From Erythrobasidium yunnanense (taxonomy: Eukaryota; Basidiomycota; Cystobasidiomycetes; Erythrobasidiales; Erythrobasidiaceae), in the NCBI GenBank assembly GCA_001600175.1, contig BCJC01000005.1, positions 848,471-912,470 of the forward strand: a DNA stretch of 64,000 bases, given 5' to 3'. The translations under genes were made by a program, and so were the position numbers. The notes beneath the pieces were generated by a model. It did no database searches. It worked only from the letters and a program-made list of their open reading frames with translations, and was not told the DNA's origin. Of this stretch, positions 48,424 to 59,810 are shown piece by piece (the first letter of the stretch is position 1; every line of letters begins with the position of its first letter).

Positions 48424-49567
48424 GTTGATGTGATACTGCTGTTGGTGTTGGAAATTGCGTCGAGATTGCTGTGTTTGTTTAGGGATATGCTCGTCGGTAG
48501 TGAGCGGACTATGTTGTGTGTTGAGGTAGGTGAAATGAGTGTGTTGTGCCGTGTGGGCGTGGGGGTGTCAACAAATGTATCTGTTGCGATTAGTGCTGAT
48601 AAAGAGTGTCGAGTGCCGTAGAGGCTGTATAGGGTTAGACCTGAGAGGAGAGGAGGAGGGGAGTTGCTGAAGGATTGAGGAGGAAGAGGTTGTCCAGCGA
48701 CTAGAGGGACGATGGGGAAAAGCGAATATTGATAGAGAAGAGGGAAAGGAAGTCAGTCAAGCGCAGCGCCAGCAGGACGGCCAAAACAAGTGCAGAGCCC
48801 TTATGATTTTCGGGCAGGCAGGCATGAGACTCGACGAACCTTGAGATCGCGTCAAGCTTAAGTGAAACGAGCATTCCTTACTCGATCTTATTGTTCGAAA
48901 AATAAACAACAAACAAAGACAGGCACGGGCGACTGTCATGATTGGATATAGCAGCCCCTGAGGTATGCGCTATGCAGCTAGTGAAACTGTCAATTTCCAT
49001 GTAAATCCTGAGCTTGTCCTCCAGGCTTCCGAGTGGTGCTTGTTCGGCGGGAGGATGAGGCATGCTGGCACCTTGACGCGTAAACATACGAGGTCCAGGG
49101 CGAGCATACGTTGGCGGAGGTAGAGCTATCTCTTCTGTTATTTGCGTGATGTTTCTGCGACAGCACGTCTGGGGAGCGGAAGACCTGCTGTATCAGCTTG
49201 GCCTGCATGCTGTTCGAATGGATCTGAAGGCTGCCGCTGTGAGGTAAACTGGCAAAGTCGTAGATGCAAAGGCTGTACAGCGGAAGTCGACGGCAGCGAC
49301 AACGATTGTCGATGGTAGATGGGAAGAGCGACTTTGGCCGTTGAATTCGCGAAAGAGCTTCGGCGCGTTGAGACAAGCTCGTTACATGGAGCCTGTCACT
49401 GACAAACTGCGTTCCTTACTCTGACACATGAATGTACACAGCAGTACGATACATCAATTGTTTTGCGTGGATGACAGCTGAACGATGAGGCCATGTCTAG
49501 ACGATTTACAAACCCGTGCGCTGAGCTAATGCTACAAATGATGACAGAGGTCCTGAACATGATGACT
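48424..49567. other. gene-free stretch upstream of the CPL1-like gene
   Basis: 1.1 kb. The first 300 bp, just before the CPL1-like start, are GT-rich on the plus strand. Short ORFs in 48990-49376 lack any recognised motif. The far end is the 3' region of elongin C. Confidence 0.45.
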
Positions 49568-50303
49568 TTACGCTGTCAACGTCAAATCGTCAACCGCCTG
49601 ACTCAGATCTAGACTGACGAGAAACTTGCCTTCCAGGTAATCCGCTGCCATGAGTCTGGCAAGAATGCTCTCAGCACTACGCGGATGAATAGCATTAAGC
49701 AAATAGCGTCTTACAATTCTAGCGCACTCTCCGGAGGTATACGAGCCTGGAAAGAAGACAAAGTCAATTCGCGTAAAGAGCTTCTTCAGACACGGGCAAT
49801 GTACCTGGAAGTTGGGCACCTGAGAGCCTGTAGGAGCGTTATCTGCAGTGTATTTCTCTTTGTAGATGAGGTATTCGGTCTGTGTTGAATATGTCAGGTC
49901 GGTCGAAGAAATGTGGTCATTCGCAATCCCGGCGCACAACCAGCTCGAGGATGGGAGTTGAGATGGTAGGAAGCTCAATGATACCAGTCTTTGATTCTTG
50001 CCAATCAGGATCATCTAGTAAAGGCATTCGCTTCTTCAGCATTCTGGACATTCGAGCATCGTGGCCATTTACCCAGAATCGCGCGCATGAACTTGGATCC
50101 AAACGCAGCAGAACGCGGTAGAAGTATCTTGAAGCCTGCTATACGCGTCAGGAGTGAGCAGCGACTCCGGCCGGGTAAGCTGACCTTCTTGCGAAAGGAG
50201 TGTTATGTAGGTCGATGTCGCGCCATTCGCCGACGTGCTTGCTTCCGCCTAATAGAAAAGCATCAGTATGATAAGACAGCCTTGAACAAGCCATCTTCAC
50301 CAT
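49568..50303 (-). CDS. ELC1: elongin C
   Basis: SKP1/BTB-fold adaptor of elongin-type ubiquitin ligases and transcription elongation complexes. Exons are 50303-50301 (the ATG alone), 50248-50185, 50135-50073, 50014-49938, 49879-49805, 49746-49715 and 49655-49568. Joined blocks align end to end with elongin C: TYITLLSQEGFKILLPRSAA, FGSKFMRAILDDPDW, GIIELPTISTPILELVTEYL, IYKEKYT, then IPPESALELLMAADYLEG. The family normally stops soon after that last motif. Here about 20 further residues follow (KFLVSLDLSQAVDDLTLTA). The start model, in which exon 1 ends exactly after ATG, is inferred from the acceptor at 50248 opening in frame with AEASTSANG. Confidence 0.88.
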
Positions 50304-50467
50304 GCTTGTCGTGGGATGAAGCAAAGAAAGATGCGACACAATGCCGAAACGCGCAGGAGACGATGATGTAAGAGAATCGAGCGTCCACATGTTGCAGCTC
50401 ATGAGAAGGCCCGTACAACAACACAGCATCGAGACTACACAGAATGCGCGGCCTTCCCATCACGACT

Positions 50468-52356
50468 TTATCCAAGCTTCCCAAACCCAAAGGCCTTTCC
50501 CCCTCTTGCAGCCTGTGCAGGCATCTTTGCCTTAGGCCGTCCAGTTGGCAGAGCACTGACTACCGTATCATCTTCATCATCGTCTTGCATATCAAGCAGT
50601 TTCTTCTTCTGAGCAGGGCCACCCAATGAAATAGAGGTCGCGGATGCCGCTGAAGGAGCAATCGATACACTCGTCGCATCCGGTCTGACTGTAGACCCAG
50701 AAGCTATGAAGTTAATGCCCTTCGGAGCGCGCCTCGTGTTGGTTGAAGAAGCTGCGGTAGGTAGTTCGTAAGGCGAATCAGTAGGCTCTTCCGGACGCCT
50801 GAAGTAGTCATTCCGTTCATGCTTCGCTGGTATAGTCGGCGCATCAGTCGAGCCAGCTAGTAAGGGATGCAGGCCAGGTGCTGTCGAAGGCTTCCATCTA
50901 GATGCCACTGGCAGGGTACTCGTTGCCGGCATCGCTGCACTATCTCCAGTGAAGGTCGAAGCGAGACTAGACGAAGAAGTGAAGCGAGGTGCAGCCTTGC
51001 TAGGAAGGGCTGTCGACGGAGTGGGAGGAGCGGGTCCATCAGGCATAGGAGGCGGAGGAGGCAGAGATGATGGCGGAGGTGGTAAAGGCGCATTCGCTGA
51101 GGGTAATGGCGGTCCACTGGCTGGTGTACTGCTCGAGACTTTGAAGAAACCGCCTTTCTTCTTTTCCACCGCAGGCGGTGTCGATGCAGCTGGTGCCGCG
51201 CTGTCTGCAGTTGTCTTCGGTTGTACGCTCGTAGAAGGTCCAGCACCTCTAGGGAACGCACTGCCACTCCCGCCGGCAGCTTTGAGCATTCTTTCCAGTT
51301 CTTTCTGCTCTCTTCGCTTCTCCTTCTCCCTCCGCTTATCCACTTCTGCCTGACTGTTCATAGCCTGCTTGTTCTGTAGGGCTATCTCCTTCTTCCGCTT
51401 AGCGTGATTATGGCCATAGCTTTGCAAGTGTTCTTCCCATTCGCCGACTTTCTTGTAGCCCTTGTTGCAGATATCGCAGAAGAACTTGCTCAGAGTCTCT
51501 TGGATGATTGTAGATCGCGTAGCCTTGTCCGCGACTGCAGTCTGCGGAATCACGCTGGATTAGCTGACACCCTCCAACCGGCTTTCGCCAATACCCACCT
51601 CTCTAGCCAGCCGCTGCTCATCTGTCTCTGTAGCGATACGTTGGGACTCGAGTACTTTCGGTCGCTTCGTGAGCAGGTCTTCCAGCATGCGAGTCTCGAT
51701 GTTGGCTCGTCCCAAGCCCATGCTGTCCATCTTGTCAGGCAACGGGATTGGCTCTGTTCGGCCTGGTGATATCATCACACATACGAACTCAGTTAGAAAC
51801 CCTTGTAGAGCTATGGACAGCGGGCGCACCGGTCCCTTGGGCACCGAGTCCACCGCCCGACCATCCCATCAAGCGTAGCATTCGCATGCCGACATTGTTA
51901 TCATTGAGAGGAGTCTCGCTAGTTATAGCTTCTGGAGTGACTCCTCTCTCCTTTGTGCCTCCATTTTGCCGGGATTTGTACTCGACTCTGAGCCGTCGCT
52001 TCTCATCAGCTCGCTCCTTCTCGTCTTTCGATAGCCAGTTGGAAGCTGCTTCATCTAACTCGCTCCAATCGCTTTCGCTATCACTGCCAGAGCCGGAGGA
52101 TGAGCTGGAGCTGGCATTTTGGGGTGACCGAGCACGCTGCGGAGGGGACCAGAGGCAGCGCAGGCTCGCTGTTTCAATATTGCCAGTAGCTATACCTTGT
52201 TCGAGAGTGTGCGGAAGGAGCTGCTGGGGTCGACCTGCATCGCGAGCGGGTATCGGTGTTAGCGAGAAGAAGGACAAGACAAAGATGGTTTGCATGCAGC
52301 CTAAAAGACTGCTAGTATTACTCGTTATGATCGTCTACAAACGGAGGCCGGCTCAT
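50468..52356 (-). CDS. G-patch and C2H2 zinc-finger protein (GPATCH8-like)
   Basis: Likely nuclear RNA-processing factor. My exons are 52356-52339, 52234-52196, 52136-51830, 51762-51599 and 51541-50468. A Ser/Asp-rich N-terminal region precedes a G-patch (NNVGMRMLRLMGWSGGGLGA, GTGRTEPIPLPDKM). A helical linker follows (EDLLTKRPKVLESQR), then one C2H2 finger, FFCDICNKGYKKVGEWEEHL with SYGHNH, then a long basic/Ala region. Pro-rich stretches and the end GGKAFGFGKLG close the protein. The G-patch followed by a single C2H2 finger is the GPATCH8 arrangement. The first exon is the weakest part: its donor (GTAGAC) is poor and an alternative donor nearby would change the reading. Confidence 0.8.
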
Positions 52357-52387
52357 CTAAAAGTACAGACACGAACGACGACTGCCC

Positions 52388-54205
52388 TTACTCGCCAACA
52401 GGCGCAATCATCGCGCTCGACTGCCCTTTCTTCTGATTCGTACGCAGCTGGTAGTCCGAATGCTGCGTGATATACCTCACCCAGGGTAATGCTTGATAGC
52501 CAGACTTCTCTTGAATCTTCAGGTAGCGAACCTGAATACCCGAAACGGTGAAGTAGGGAATTTCGAACATGACAGTGATGGGTGCTCGCTTATCCACCTC
52601 TTCGCCCTTGACGGATGGTAAACCGAAATGCGCTCGCATCAGGTATTCACGACCGCCCCCAAGCGACTTGATCTTCCAAACGAAAGCCGACTTTTCGGGG
52701 ACGTAATGGACAGTGCCGACTGCGGCCTGGGTAAGCGACACGGTCAGTAAGTTATATAACATATCCATTGTGTTTCTGCTTACCCTGAACTTCGGCGAAT
52801 CGGCATCCTCTGGCACGGGCACGTATATCTCTACATTGTTTGCTGTCGACCGCCTCTTGAATTGCGCCTTGACCTGTATTTTCCAATACTCTCTTCAGCT
52901 ACCGCTCGTTTGGCTCATTTGAGCGAACGCACCTTGACCACATATTCCACCCTGCTCCCTGAGTGCTGCTCAATACTCGCTTCCGCCCAGATCAGCGGCT
53001 TCACTTGTGTGTTCAGGCGGTAGGACATAAGTTCGAACTCTCCGTCTGGAGGAATGAACGATATTGTTCTGTCGTTCTCGAAGCGTGATAGACGGACGCA
53101 TTGGTGGAATTTGACGTCTTCCATTTCGATAGCTTTGCCTCGAGACGCTGTACACATTCATCAATCAGCTACTGCTCGTGATTACGCTCGAATGTTACGC
53201 ACTCCGCCCTGTCGATTCAAACATAACCTTGTCGTTCAGGCCTAACCGCAGCTCCGGCATACCGCTTAAATAGCACTTCATCTTGATGGCACCCAGTATC
53301 TCACTTCGCACAACACTTCCATTCGAGTTGACCTGTGCGAAATCAGGTCAGAGCCTCTCAAGACAGCTTGCGACTTTGACAAACTCACCAGCAGATTGAC
53401 ACTTTCAACGACATCCAAGAACACCTCGTTCTTCCTATATCTGATGCCTTCGCTTCTCCAACTGACAGCATTTGTGACTGCCATCGGCGGGCGCACTTGT
53501 ACTTCAAGCTTGTACGATTCTTGGGTGATATATTCCTGCAAGATCTTGCTCTCTGTTGTTTGCGGGTAGCCAAAGTCCATCATCTCGTCCAGTAGCTCGT
53601 ATACAATAACGAAATTGTCGCGTATCGACTCTTCTTCCAGCTCTTTAAAGTATTCAGTCAGGACCTGACGAGTTCACACCGTGTCAGTCTGGTTCGCAGG
53701 TAGGCCAGCACAAGTCTATATACTTCTGCTAGTTTATGTAGGAAAGTGAGGATCTCGATGGCGTTCGAGTTCTTTTTGGATAGAGCAAGGACTGTATGCG
53801 GTAGATGCGATCAGCGACCGCGTTTAAAGGCGTTCAGGCTTCGAAGCTGGCGCGCGCGTACGGTATAGATTGTTGTATTTGATGTACATGTAGTTGATGC
53901 CGCCGTGTGTCACGCAGGGTGTGAGCGTTTGGCCCTCCTCCTCGAGCTCGAGAAGTAGCGGCAGGAACCTCTCGACTTGGAGCGCCGGTATGTCATCGCG
54001 GTCTGGCGTATCGAATTGTTCGTTCAGATTGCAGTCAGTCCTCGCTGTGTTTGCTGTCTTGATCTCTCGGATCCAGGCGACTTACAGCTCCTCTGTATGA
54101 GGGACTGTTATCCAGGTTAATCAGCTGTTTACCTCTTGTTAATCTCTCTTTCAAGCAGGTCTTACCTTTCCCTTCAGATCCAGAATGCTCACTATACTCG
54201 CCATG
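52388..54205 (-). CDS. APM1: AP-1 clathrin adaptor, mu subunit
   Basis: Medium chain of AP-1, which recruits clathrin and binds sorting signals at the trans-Golgi and endosomes. Exons are 54205-54166, 54104-54086 (19 nt), 54002-53862, 53791-53724, 53664-53389, 53332-53203, 53148-52933, 52873-52784 and 52726-52388. Blocks include [115 protein letters not shown] and the cargo-binding C-terminal domain to [18 protein letters not shown]. All match AP-1 mu better than AP-2 mu. The 19-nt exon carries SLIQRS of the N-terminal longin fold. Divergent from the gene at 54584. Confidence 0.96.
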
Positions 54206-54583
54206 CTGAGATGTGAGAGGTCGAGCAGACGCGAACCGCAAGATTACAGGTTGGCTTTTACCATTTCGCAGGAGCCTTTAAAGAGAATACAACAGCTGAA
54301 CACTCGTATGAAGACCTAGTCCATGCTATACTAGCCCGAATGAACGACGAAACGGCCGCAACTTTCCTTGCTATCCTGGTCGAGTTGGCCGTAATCCTTT
54401 GCATCCCCAGCAGCTTCAGAAGGGCTAAGCAAGTCGCAAGTCTCTGCTGTATGATTTGCAATGCCGCCCGTTGTTCAAAGTCGATGCGGTGCTGTCTGTC
54501 CCTTCAAGCTTCAGCTGCCTGGCTCCTCCCTGCTTTTGCTCAGTAACAAGAGCCTACTTGCAGTCGCACTCCACACAGCCAGC
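54206..54583. promoter_or_regulatory. divergent promoter region, AP-1 mu and tandem family copy 1
   Basis: 378 bp between opposite start codons. An in-frame upstream ATG at 54461 would add 41 residues to copy 1; I prefer 54584 because the extension has no counterpart in copies 2 and 3. Confidence 0.4.
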
Positions 54584-55291
54584 ATGAACTCGTCGAAGCA
54601 ACCTGTCGACCCTGATCGCGATGTCCCCTTCCTCCGCTCTGTCGCCTACCAGAACTTTGCGACCAACACCGCTAGCGCTGGATCGGAAAAGGTGCTCTGC
54701 GTATGGGCAGCTCCCAGAGATACTCAACGAATACACAAGCCTCAGCGATTTGACCTGTATGACCTGGCCAAGAACAGCGAGATCGGAATCAACTTCTACC
54801 ACAATGTCGTCTTCAGATTACAAGCACTCGAGCAGGCTAGTAAGGAACACACCAAGGCAATCATGGACGGTGTAAGCGATCCTGGAGGCTCTCGTTCGCC
54901 AAAATTTCAGGTCGACGTCAGAAGAGACGCACTCAGCTACTACATCCGAGGCTGGAGCATCCGGCCGGAAGTAAGCAAGATCTTCTCTGCTGATCCTATA
55001 TCTGGGCAAAGAAGACCTATCAGCACTTACAGAATGGTCCTCGTGCCATCGATTCCATACCTTCTCACTTACAGCAAGAACTTCGAGGAGGAGCATGGCA
55101 TCGCAACACCTCCATATGATTTGAGTAGACGCGCTCATAGTCCAAAGCCGCTGTCTGAGAGCCCATCGCCAGTGGCATCTCGCAAAACCTCAATCAAGTC
55201 TCGAAATCCGTCAGTAGGTTCGCATGCATCCTCAGGTCGCAGGAAATCATCCTCTGGAGGAAGTACGCCCTCCAATACAGTTCTATCTTAA
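54584..55291 (+). CDS. tandem intronless family, copy 1, unrecognised
   Basis: A single open frame of 235 residues. It shares three blocks with the next two genes. The first is an N-terminal strand, VLCVWAAPRDTQRI. The second is FDLYDLAKNSEIGINFYHNV, followed by a helix. The third is YYIRGWSIRPEVSKIF with RPISTYRMVLVP. The C-terminal 70 residues are Ser/Arg/Lys-rich and probably disordered (SRKTSIKSRNPSVGSHASSG). No signal peptide, membrane segment or known domain is seen. Its lack of introns stands out beside neighbours with five to nine. Confidence 0.75.
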   Translation: MNSSKQPVDPDRDVPFLRSVAYQNFATNTASAGSEKVLCVWAAPRDTQRIHKPQRFDLYDLAKNSEIGINFYHNVVFRLQALEQASKEHTKAIMDGVSDPGGSRSPKFQVDVRRDALSYYIRGWSIRPEVSKIFSADPISGQRRPISTYRMVLVPSIPYLLTYSKNFEEEHGIATPPYDLSRRAHSPKPLSESPSPVASRKTSIKSRNPSVGSHASSGRRKSSSGGSTPSNTVLS

Positions 55292-55619
55292 ACAGGGATT
55301 CTGCTGCAGATGCGAAGGGTATGATGATCGGAGGTGGTCAGTAGTTTCCGTTTGACGTGCGACCAAGCTGCTGATCTTCCATCGCAATCAGATCGCTGTA
55401 TACCACTATATTCTCCAAAGCGCTGTGACGGTCTATGCTTCCTGCTTGGACTCTGTACTTGAGCCGGGTGCACACACCAATAAAAGGGATTCGACGCCTT
55501 TGAGCTGAGGACGCCTTTCTTCCGGGCCTCTGAGCATGATCAAGCGTAGTGCAGCAGCGCTGTTTCTATCTCTGACCACCCAAACGCAAGTATCAACAAG
55601 ATTCTAAAGGTAATTCACC

Positions 55620-56249
55620 ATGACGAGCAATAACTCACAGCATCCTGTCCTCTATTCTACCGACAGCATCATGATATATAAGGCAGCCTTCGAAGAGATA
55701 ACCTTACGCAGCAAGAGACCAGAGAGTTGGCGTTCAGCTCAAGTTCTGTTCGTATCTGTTCATGATGCCACTGCGCGGGACAAAGGGCTGCCATCTGACA
55801 AGTACGACCTCTTCGAGCTCGCCAAACGAAGTTCCTGCGGTGTCGCCCTATACTATGCAGTAGTAGCCAAGCTACAGGACATCAAGGACGCATGGGACGA
55901 CGCTGGCCAGCACGCCCGCTACAACAGACACTCGGAATACGAGGTCCGAAGCAACGACTACAGCACCAATAAGCAAGAATTCGACAAATGGATAAGGAGA
56001 TGGGGCATTCAAACCTCCTTCGTGAAGCACATGCCTGTCGGCGGCGCCATCTGCAGCACGGAGACTGTCATCACGCCTAGAGACGACACCGTCATGGCAA
56101 CCTTGCAGCCGTACCGCACACCCTCCAAGCCGGACAGACGAAGTAGCAGCGTCTCACAGAAGTCAGCCGCAGGGAATGAACGTCGCAGAAGCTCCGCTGT
56201 CAGCACTCAGTCAAACAGGAGGGGCAGTGAAGGGGGAGTGCTCCTGTAA
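55620..56249 (+). CDS. tandem intronless family, copy 2, unrecognised
   Basis: A single open frame of 209 residues. Conserved blocks: VLFVSVHDATARDKG, YDLFELAKRSSCGVALYYAV, then FDKWIRRWGIQTSF with STETVITPRDDTVMATLQPY. The tail is again short, basic and Ser-rich (RRSSSVSQKSAAGNERRRSS). Similarity to copies 1 and 3 is limited to the blocks, so the copies have diverged strongly although they lie only a few hundred base pairs apart. Function unknown. It begins 328 bp after copy 1's stop, so separate transcription is likely. Confidence 0.75.
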   Translation: MTSNNSQHPVLYSTDSIMIYKAAFEEITLRSKRPESWRSAQVLFVSVHDATARDKGLPSDKYDLFELAKRSSCGVALYYAVVAKLQDIKDAWDDAGQHARYNRHSEYEVRSNDYSTNKQEFDKWIRRWGIQTSFVKHMPVGGAICSTETVITPRDDTVMATLQPYRTPSKPDRRSSSVSQKSAAGNERRRSSAVSTQSNRRGSEGGVLL

Positions 56250-56535
56250 TACCCCTGTCAGAAAGATGCTCGACTGCCGACTGACTGATGAATGCACTGT
56301 TACCCTCTGACGCACTTTCGCACCTACTCCTAAATCGCTACTGCATACTGATCTGACCTCCTTTGACCAGTGACGTCGGACCTTTACCACTTTCAGGACA
56401 GAGCCTTTGTTCACTGACCTCGTTGCATCTCCAGGCTACCTCGAGCTTGTGTTGTTGTCTTTCGGACCTCGCCAGCACAAGTGCATAGAGAAGTACCAAG
56501 ATAAAGCACAATCAAATCGATCAGAAGGCTTCGCA

Positions 56536-57114
56536 ATGAGCAAGACCAGTGCAAGAATTGTGAGAGCAGGGAGTGAAGTAGAAAAGGTTGCATCTGGCCG
56601 CAACGCAACTCTGAAGTACTACGTCTGGATCTCGGCTAAAGAAGCTGAGGCAAAGGGCTTCGTAGCAAGGAGATTTGAATTATGGACTACCGCTGAGCGA
56701 AGTCCATGCGGCACGGCATTCTACAACACGGTGCTGGACAAGCTCCGAGCTATGGACGAGACCAAGTTTCCCCTCACATCTGATGAACGAAAACAAACGG
56801 CAGTCAGTCGCCGCAACATGGGAAAGGAATTCTCCGAATGGCTGGGCCGGTGGGCGATTGAGCAGACAGTCACCATTGCCAATGGCCAGCCTAGTCTCAA
56901 GCGCGAGACAGTGATCATCGCACGCAATCCGGAGGCCATGGCGACCCTTATCAAGTACCGCCGACGAAGCTCAGTAGTGGCACAACTTGTCAGCAGGAGA
57001 ATATCTTCGTCAGGGTCGAGTAATGCCCCCATTGGCAATCAGCCTACAGCGCCTCCGGCTTTCAAGGTCAAGCGTGCCAGCGTTGTGAGACTACCCGTGG
57101 CAGTTAGATCATAA
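56536..57114 (+). CDS. tandem intronless family, copy 3, unrecognised
   Basis: A single open frame; I start it at the internal Met at 56536 (MSKTSARIVRAG), giving 192 residues, because the upstream part from 56407 has no match in the other copies. Blocks: YYVWISAKEAEAKG, FELWTTAERSPCGTAFYNTV, then FSEWLGRWAIEQTV and RETVIIARNPEAMATLIKYR, followed by RRRSS. The last block aligns with copy 2 (ETVI, then MAT, then a Tyr-Arg pair). The tail is Ser/Pro-rich. Function unknown; the conserved G/R-W pair (RGW, RRW, GRW) is the best family signature. Confidence 0.75.
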   Translation: MSKTSARIVRAGSEVEKVASGRNATLKYYVWISAKEAEAKGFVARRFELWTTAERSPCGTAFYNTVLDKLRAMDETKFPLTSDERKQTAVSRRNMGKEFSEWLGRWAIEQTVTIANGQPSLKRETVIIARNPEAMATLIKYRRRSSVVAQLVSRRISSSGSSNAPIGNQPTAPPAFKVKRASVVRLPVAVRS

Positions 57115-57272
57115 GGTGCGCTTCAAAGCGAACCGCTATTATGTTCGCAGCTGGGTACGCCCTTGTAATCCTAGAAGACGGCCTTTATATCCTACGATTG
57201 TCTGTTCTGTTATACATGATGTAAGTACCTGCTTATCCGCTAGCAAATTTCACACTCGACCTGCAAAAAGCC

Positions 57273-58473
57273 TTAGGTTCTATTTACGATCTTGAAGAGA
57301 GGAGTCGCCGACCGTGGTTCATCGAGGGAAGGCATGGAGGCAGCGTCGGGCAATTCCTGTACCATCGTCTTGTCGGAGCTGAAAGACCCTTGTGCTCTTC
57401 TGAAGAATGAAGGCTTCGACGCGCTTGTCCGGGAATTGTCGCTATGCAGTGGGAGGCTGTCCGATGTGAGTTTCACGTTTCGAGCGATGTCTCCCTTCAG
57501 ACTCAGGGCCAATCGCGAGATGAAGATGCTTGAGAAAACGGTACAGAGCAGGCCACCATTGCTGGGAACAGTTGGCATCCCGAGATGCTTGGTTGCTCTG
57601 ATGAGGGAAAAGGATCAGACCCGTGTCCAGTATTGGCAAGAGAGCCTTAACTCACGTCACCATGAAGCCGAGATTGATAGCATTCGCAGCTGTAGTACCG
57701 AAGATGTAGTAGGTGCCGTGTCGCAAGAAGATATCGATAAGCGGTGAACGGCTTGGGAGATCTGCAAGCTCTTTGCGGAGCTTATGGACTTTGTACACGC
57801 AAAGAAAGCTTGTGGTAAAATCGTAGGTGATGGGCATGATCTGGACAGGAACCTGTCAGTGAAGCATGAAACGGATCTACGATGGCCTCACGCAGTAGAT
57901 GTCCATCAAAGCATGAGGTGCAAAGGTCATGCACGGTCCACCATCAGAGAAGGGTAATGCCTGGACCTGAGTAGCCGCCAGTACGATGCTTCCGCCAAGT
58001 TGGATGGCCAACATCGGGGTGAGCAGATACAACACCCAGCGTTTGCGGCCCCACTGTCCATGAAAGTATTAGCGCTACACAGTTGGAAGGCTCGCAGACC
58101 TACGATAGCCCAGGTTCGTAGCAGCAACAAGGTCCCTCCGGCAGCCGAAATGCCGACGGGGATGAAAGTCTGCCATGGGATGAAGTATTTCTCGCACTTG
58201 TCTTGTGACCAATGAAGTCTGAAGCCAACCAGCACGAAGATGGATTCCAGTAGCATAAGATACCGATTGAAGAAGAAGGCAGCGTTGACGATCGACCACT
58301 TGGCCTGCCAGAAACGCCGGTACTCCTTGGGCAGGGTGATGAAGTAGTCGTAGTACAGGACGCTGTACAGCCTGTACATTGCGGACTCAGTGCCAAGTTC
58401 AAGCCATGAATGGTCCGACTTACATCAGGTAGTACGTAAGCATAAAACGCCTGTGTTCTTCGACGGACACCAT
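57273..58473 (-). CDS. multi-pass membrane protein, DUF6533 family
   Basis: Exons are 58473-58424, 58371-58104, 58053-57892, 57852-57656 and 57561-57273, about 320 residues. The N-terminal domain (LYSVLYYDYFITLPKEYRRF, then FFFNRYLMLLESIFVLVGF) matches the DUF6533 pattern of a Tyr-Asp-Tyr-rich helix followed by a Trp/Lys loop. Several more hydrophobic helices follow (TFIPVGISAAGGTLLLLRTW, RWVLYLLTPMLAIQLGGSIV), then LLCTVFSSIFISRLALSLKG, and a polar cytoplasmic tail. The family is expanded in basidiomycetes and has no established function. A plus-strand ORF overlapping 57292-57747 is its antisense shadow. Confidence 0.85.
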
Positions 58474-59810
58474 GATAGATCTCTTAGGTAGGTTGTGTGA
58501 TCGAGAAGGAGCAGAATGTATAGAAGCAGAGGAGAAGAAGGAGAGGCCAAGGTGGGCCTTTTGTAGGCAGATTGGCGTCAGCTCACGCTAGCTAGGTCCG
58601 CATCGTAGGCTTTAAAGCATCACTAGACGAAGCACTAGCTAGACCAAGCACTACTGCTGGCTGACAGTGTACGCTCTCTAAGCCTGTCGACCGAGTGGCT
58701 GTCTTTGGCTTTTGACAGCTGTCGTCGGACTGTTCGGCAAAAGCCAAGATGATCCGGCAGGGACATCTTGTGTTCATAAAGGGGAAACTTGTCTTCATCA
58801 TAGACGGTCACCCTTAGGGGTCTGCTTCGCTGCCTCTACGCTCTGTAGATCTGCTAAGCCAGGGTTGAGAACAGGAAATTCACTTCGACAGCAGGACCTT
58901 GCTCCATCGCCATGTGTACAAGAGGTCTTGACGCATCGCAGCATGTCAGCTGTCAGCCTACGTTAGTCTGCACCCTTGGCTGCGCCATCGCCTGCGAGGA
59001 AGCTAGAAGCTGTCATGTATACTTCACCAGCGCGAAGCTAGATGCAAGCCATAGTGTGGAAGCGAAGCTGCCTGCAGGGTCTACACAACTGCTGTGTACA
59101 GGTAGGCTGCCCTTTCGCGGTTTGGTTTAGAGACTGGACGGTCTTTTACGCTCGAAGGGTTTCCGCGGGCATCTAGGCGCTCGTGCGCTGATAGAAATCC
59201 ATTGTACTGCATTATTTCTTGTTGGTGTCGTTCGCCTTCATCCCTTGGCTAAGCTCGAGGCCATTTCTTGCCCACAGACTGACCTCTGTTTCGGCCAACT
59301 CGAAGAACAGGGCTGCACTTCAAGATACATTAGGTTCTACATTGACGACTCTGCTCTTGCGATGGCTGCTGGATCCACCGAATCTTCGACAAACTGGCCG
59401 CCGAGTTTGAAGGCCTTCGTGAACGAGACGTTCACAAAAGTAAGGCAGCGACGCCAGCAACCGGCGACGCAGGCTATCCATCCCGTACGATGCTGAGAGA
59501 GCTTGCTGCAGTGTACTGACGCCAATCGGAGTGCTGTCGAGGCTGAACTCAAGAAGGTCGGCCAGATTGTCCACCGCCAAAGGGATTCAGACTGATTCGC
59601 AATCCAGAAAATATTCGATGCCTTCAGTAGCAAGACGCTGTGGAGTATTGACTGGAGTACTCAGACGCTAGATAGGTAGGTAGCGCCCGTCATTTGTCTA
59701 TGTCGATTGCTGCTTAGCGACATCCGTTTACGTATCTCTAGCCTTAAGCCGGCGAAACGCAAGAAGTAAGCTTTGTACAGGTGGAGTGCCCTTGACAGCC
59801 CTGACTGCCA
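58474..59810. other. gene-free stretch between DUF6533 and SAC3/GANP genes
   Basis: 1.3 kb. Small ORFs on both strands around 59219-59633 overlap each other and show no motif. No repeat or RNA gene is recognised. Confidence 0.45.

Noticed and set aside
57292-57747. 151-codon plus-strand ORF
   Set aside because: It lies antisense to the last two exons of the DUF6533 gene, whose spliced protein has clear membrane helices.
59219-59633. Small ORFs on both strands, one with a protein-like look (DSALAMAAGSTESS)
   Set aside because: They overlap in conflicting frames and have no paralog, motif or splice evidence.
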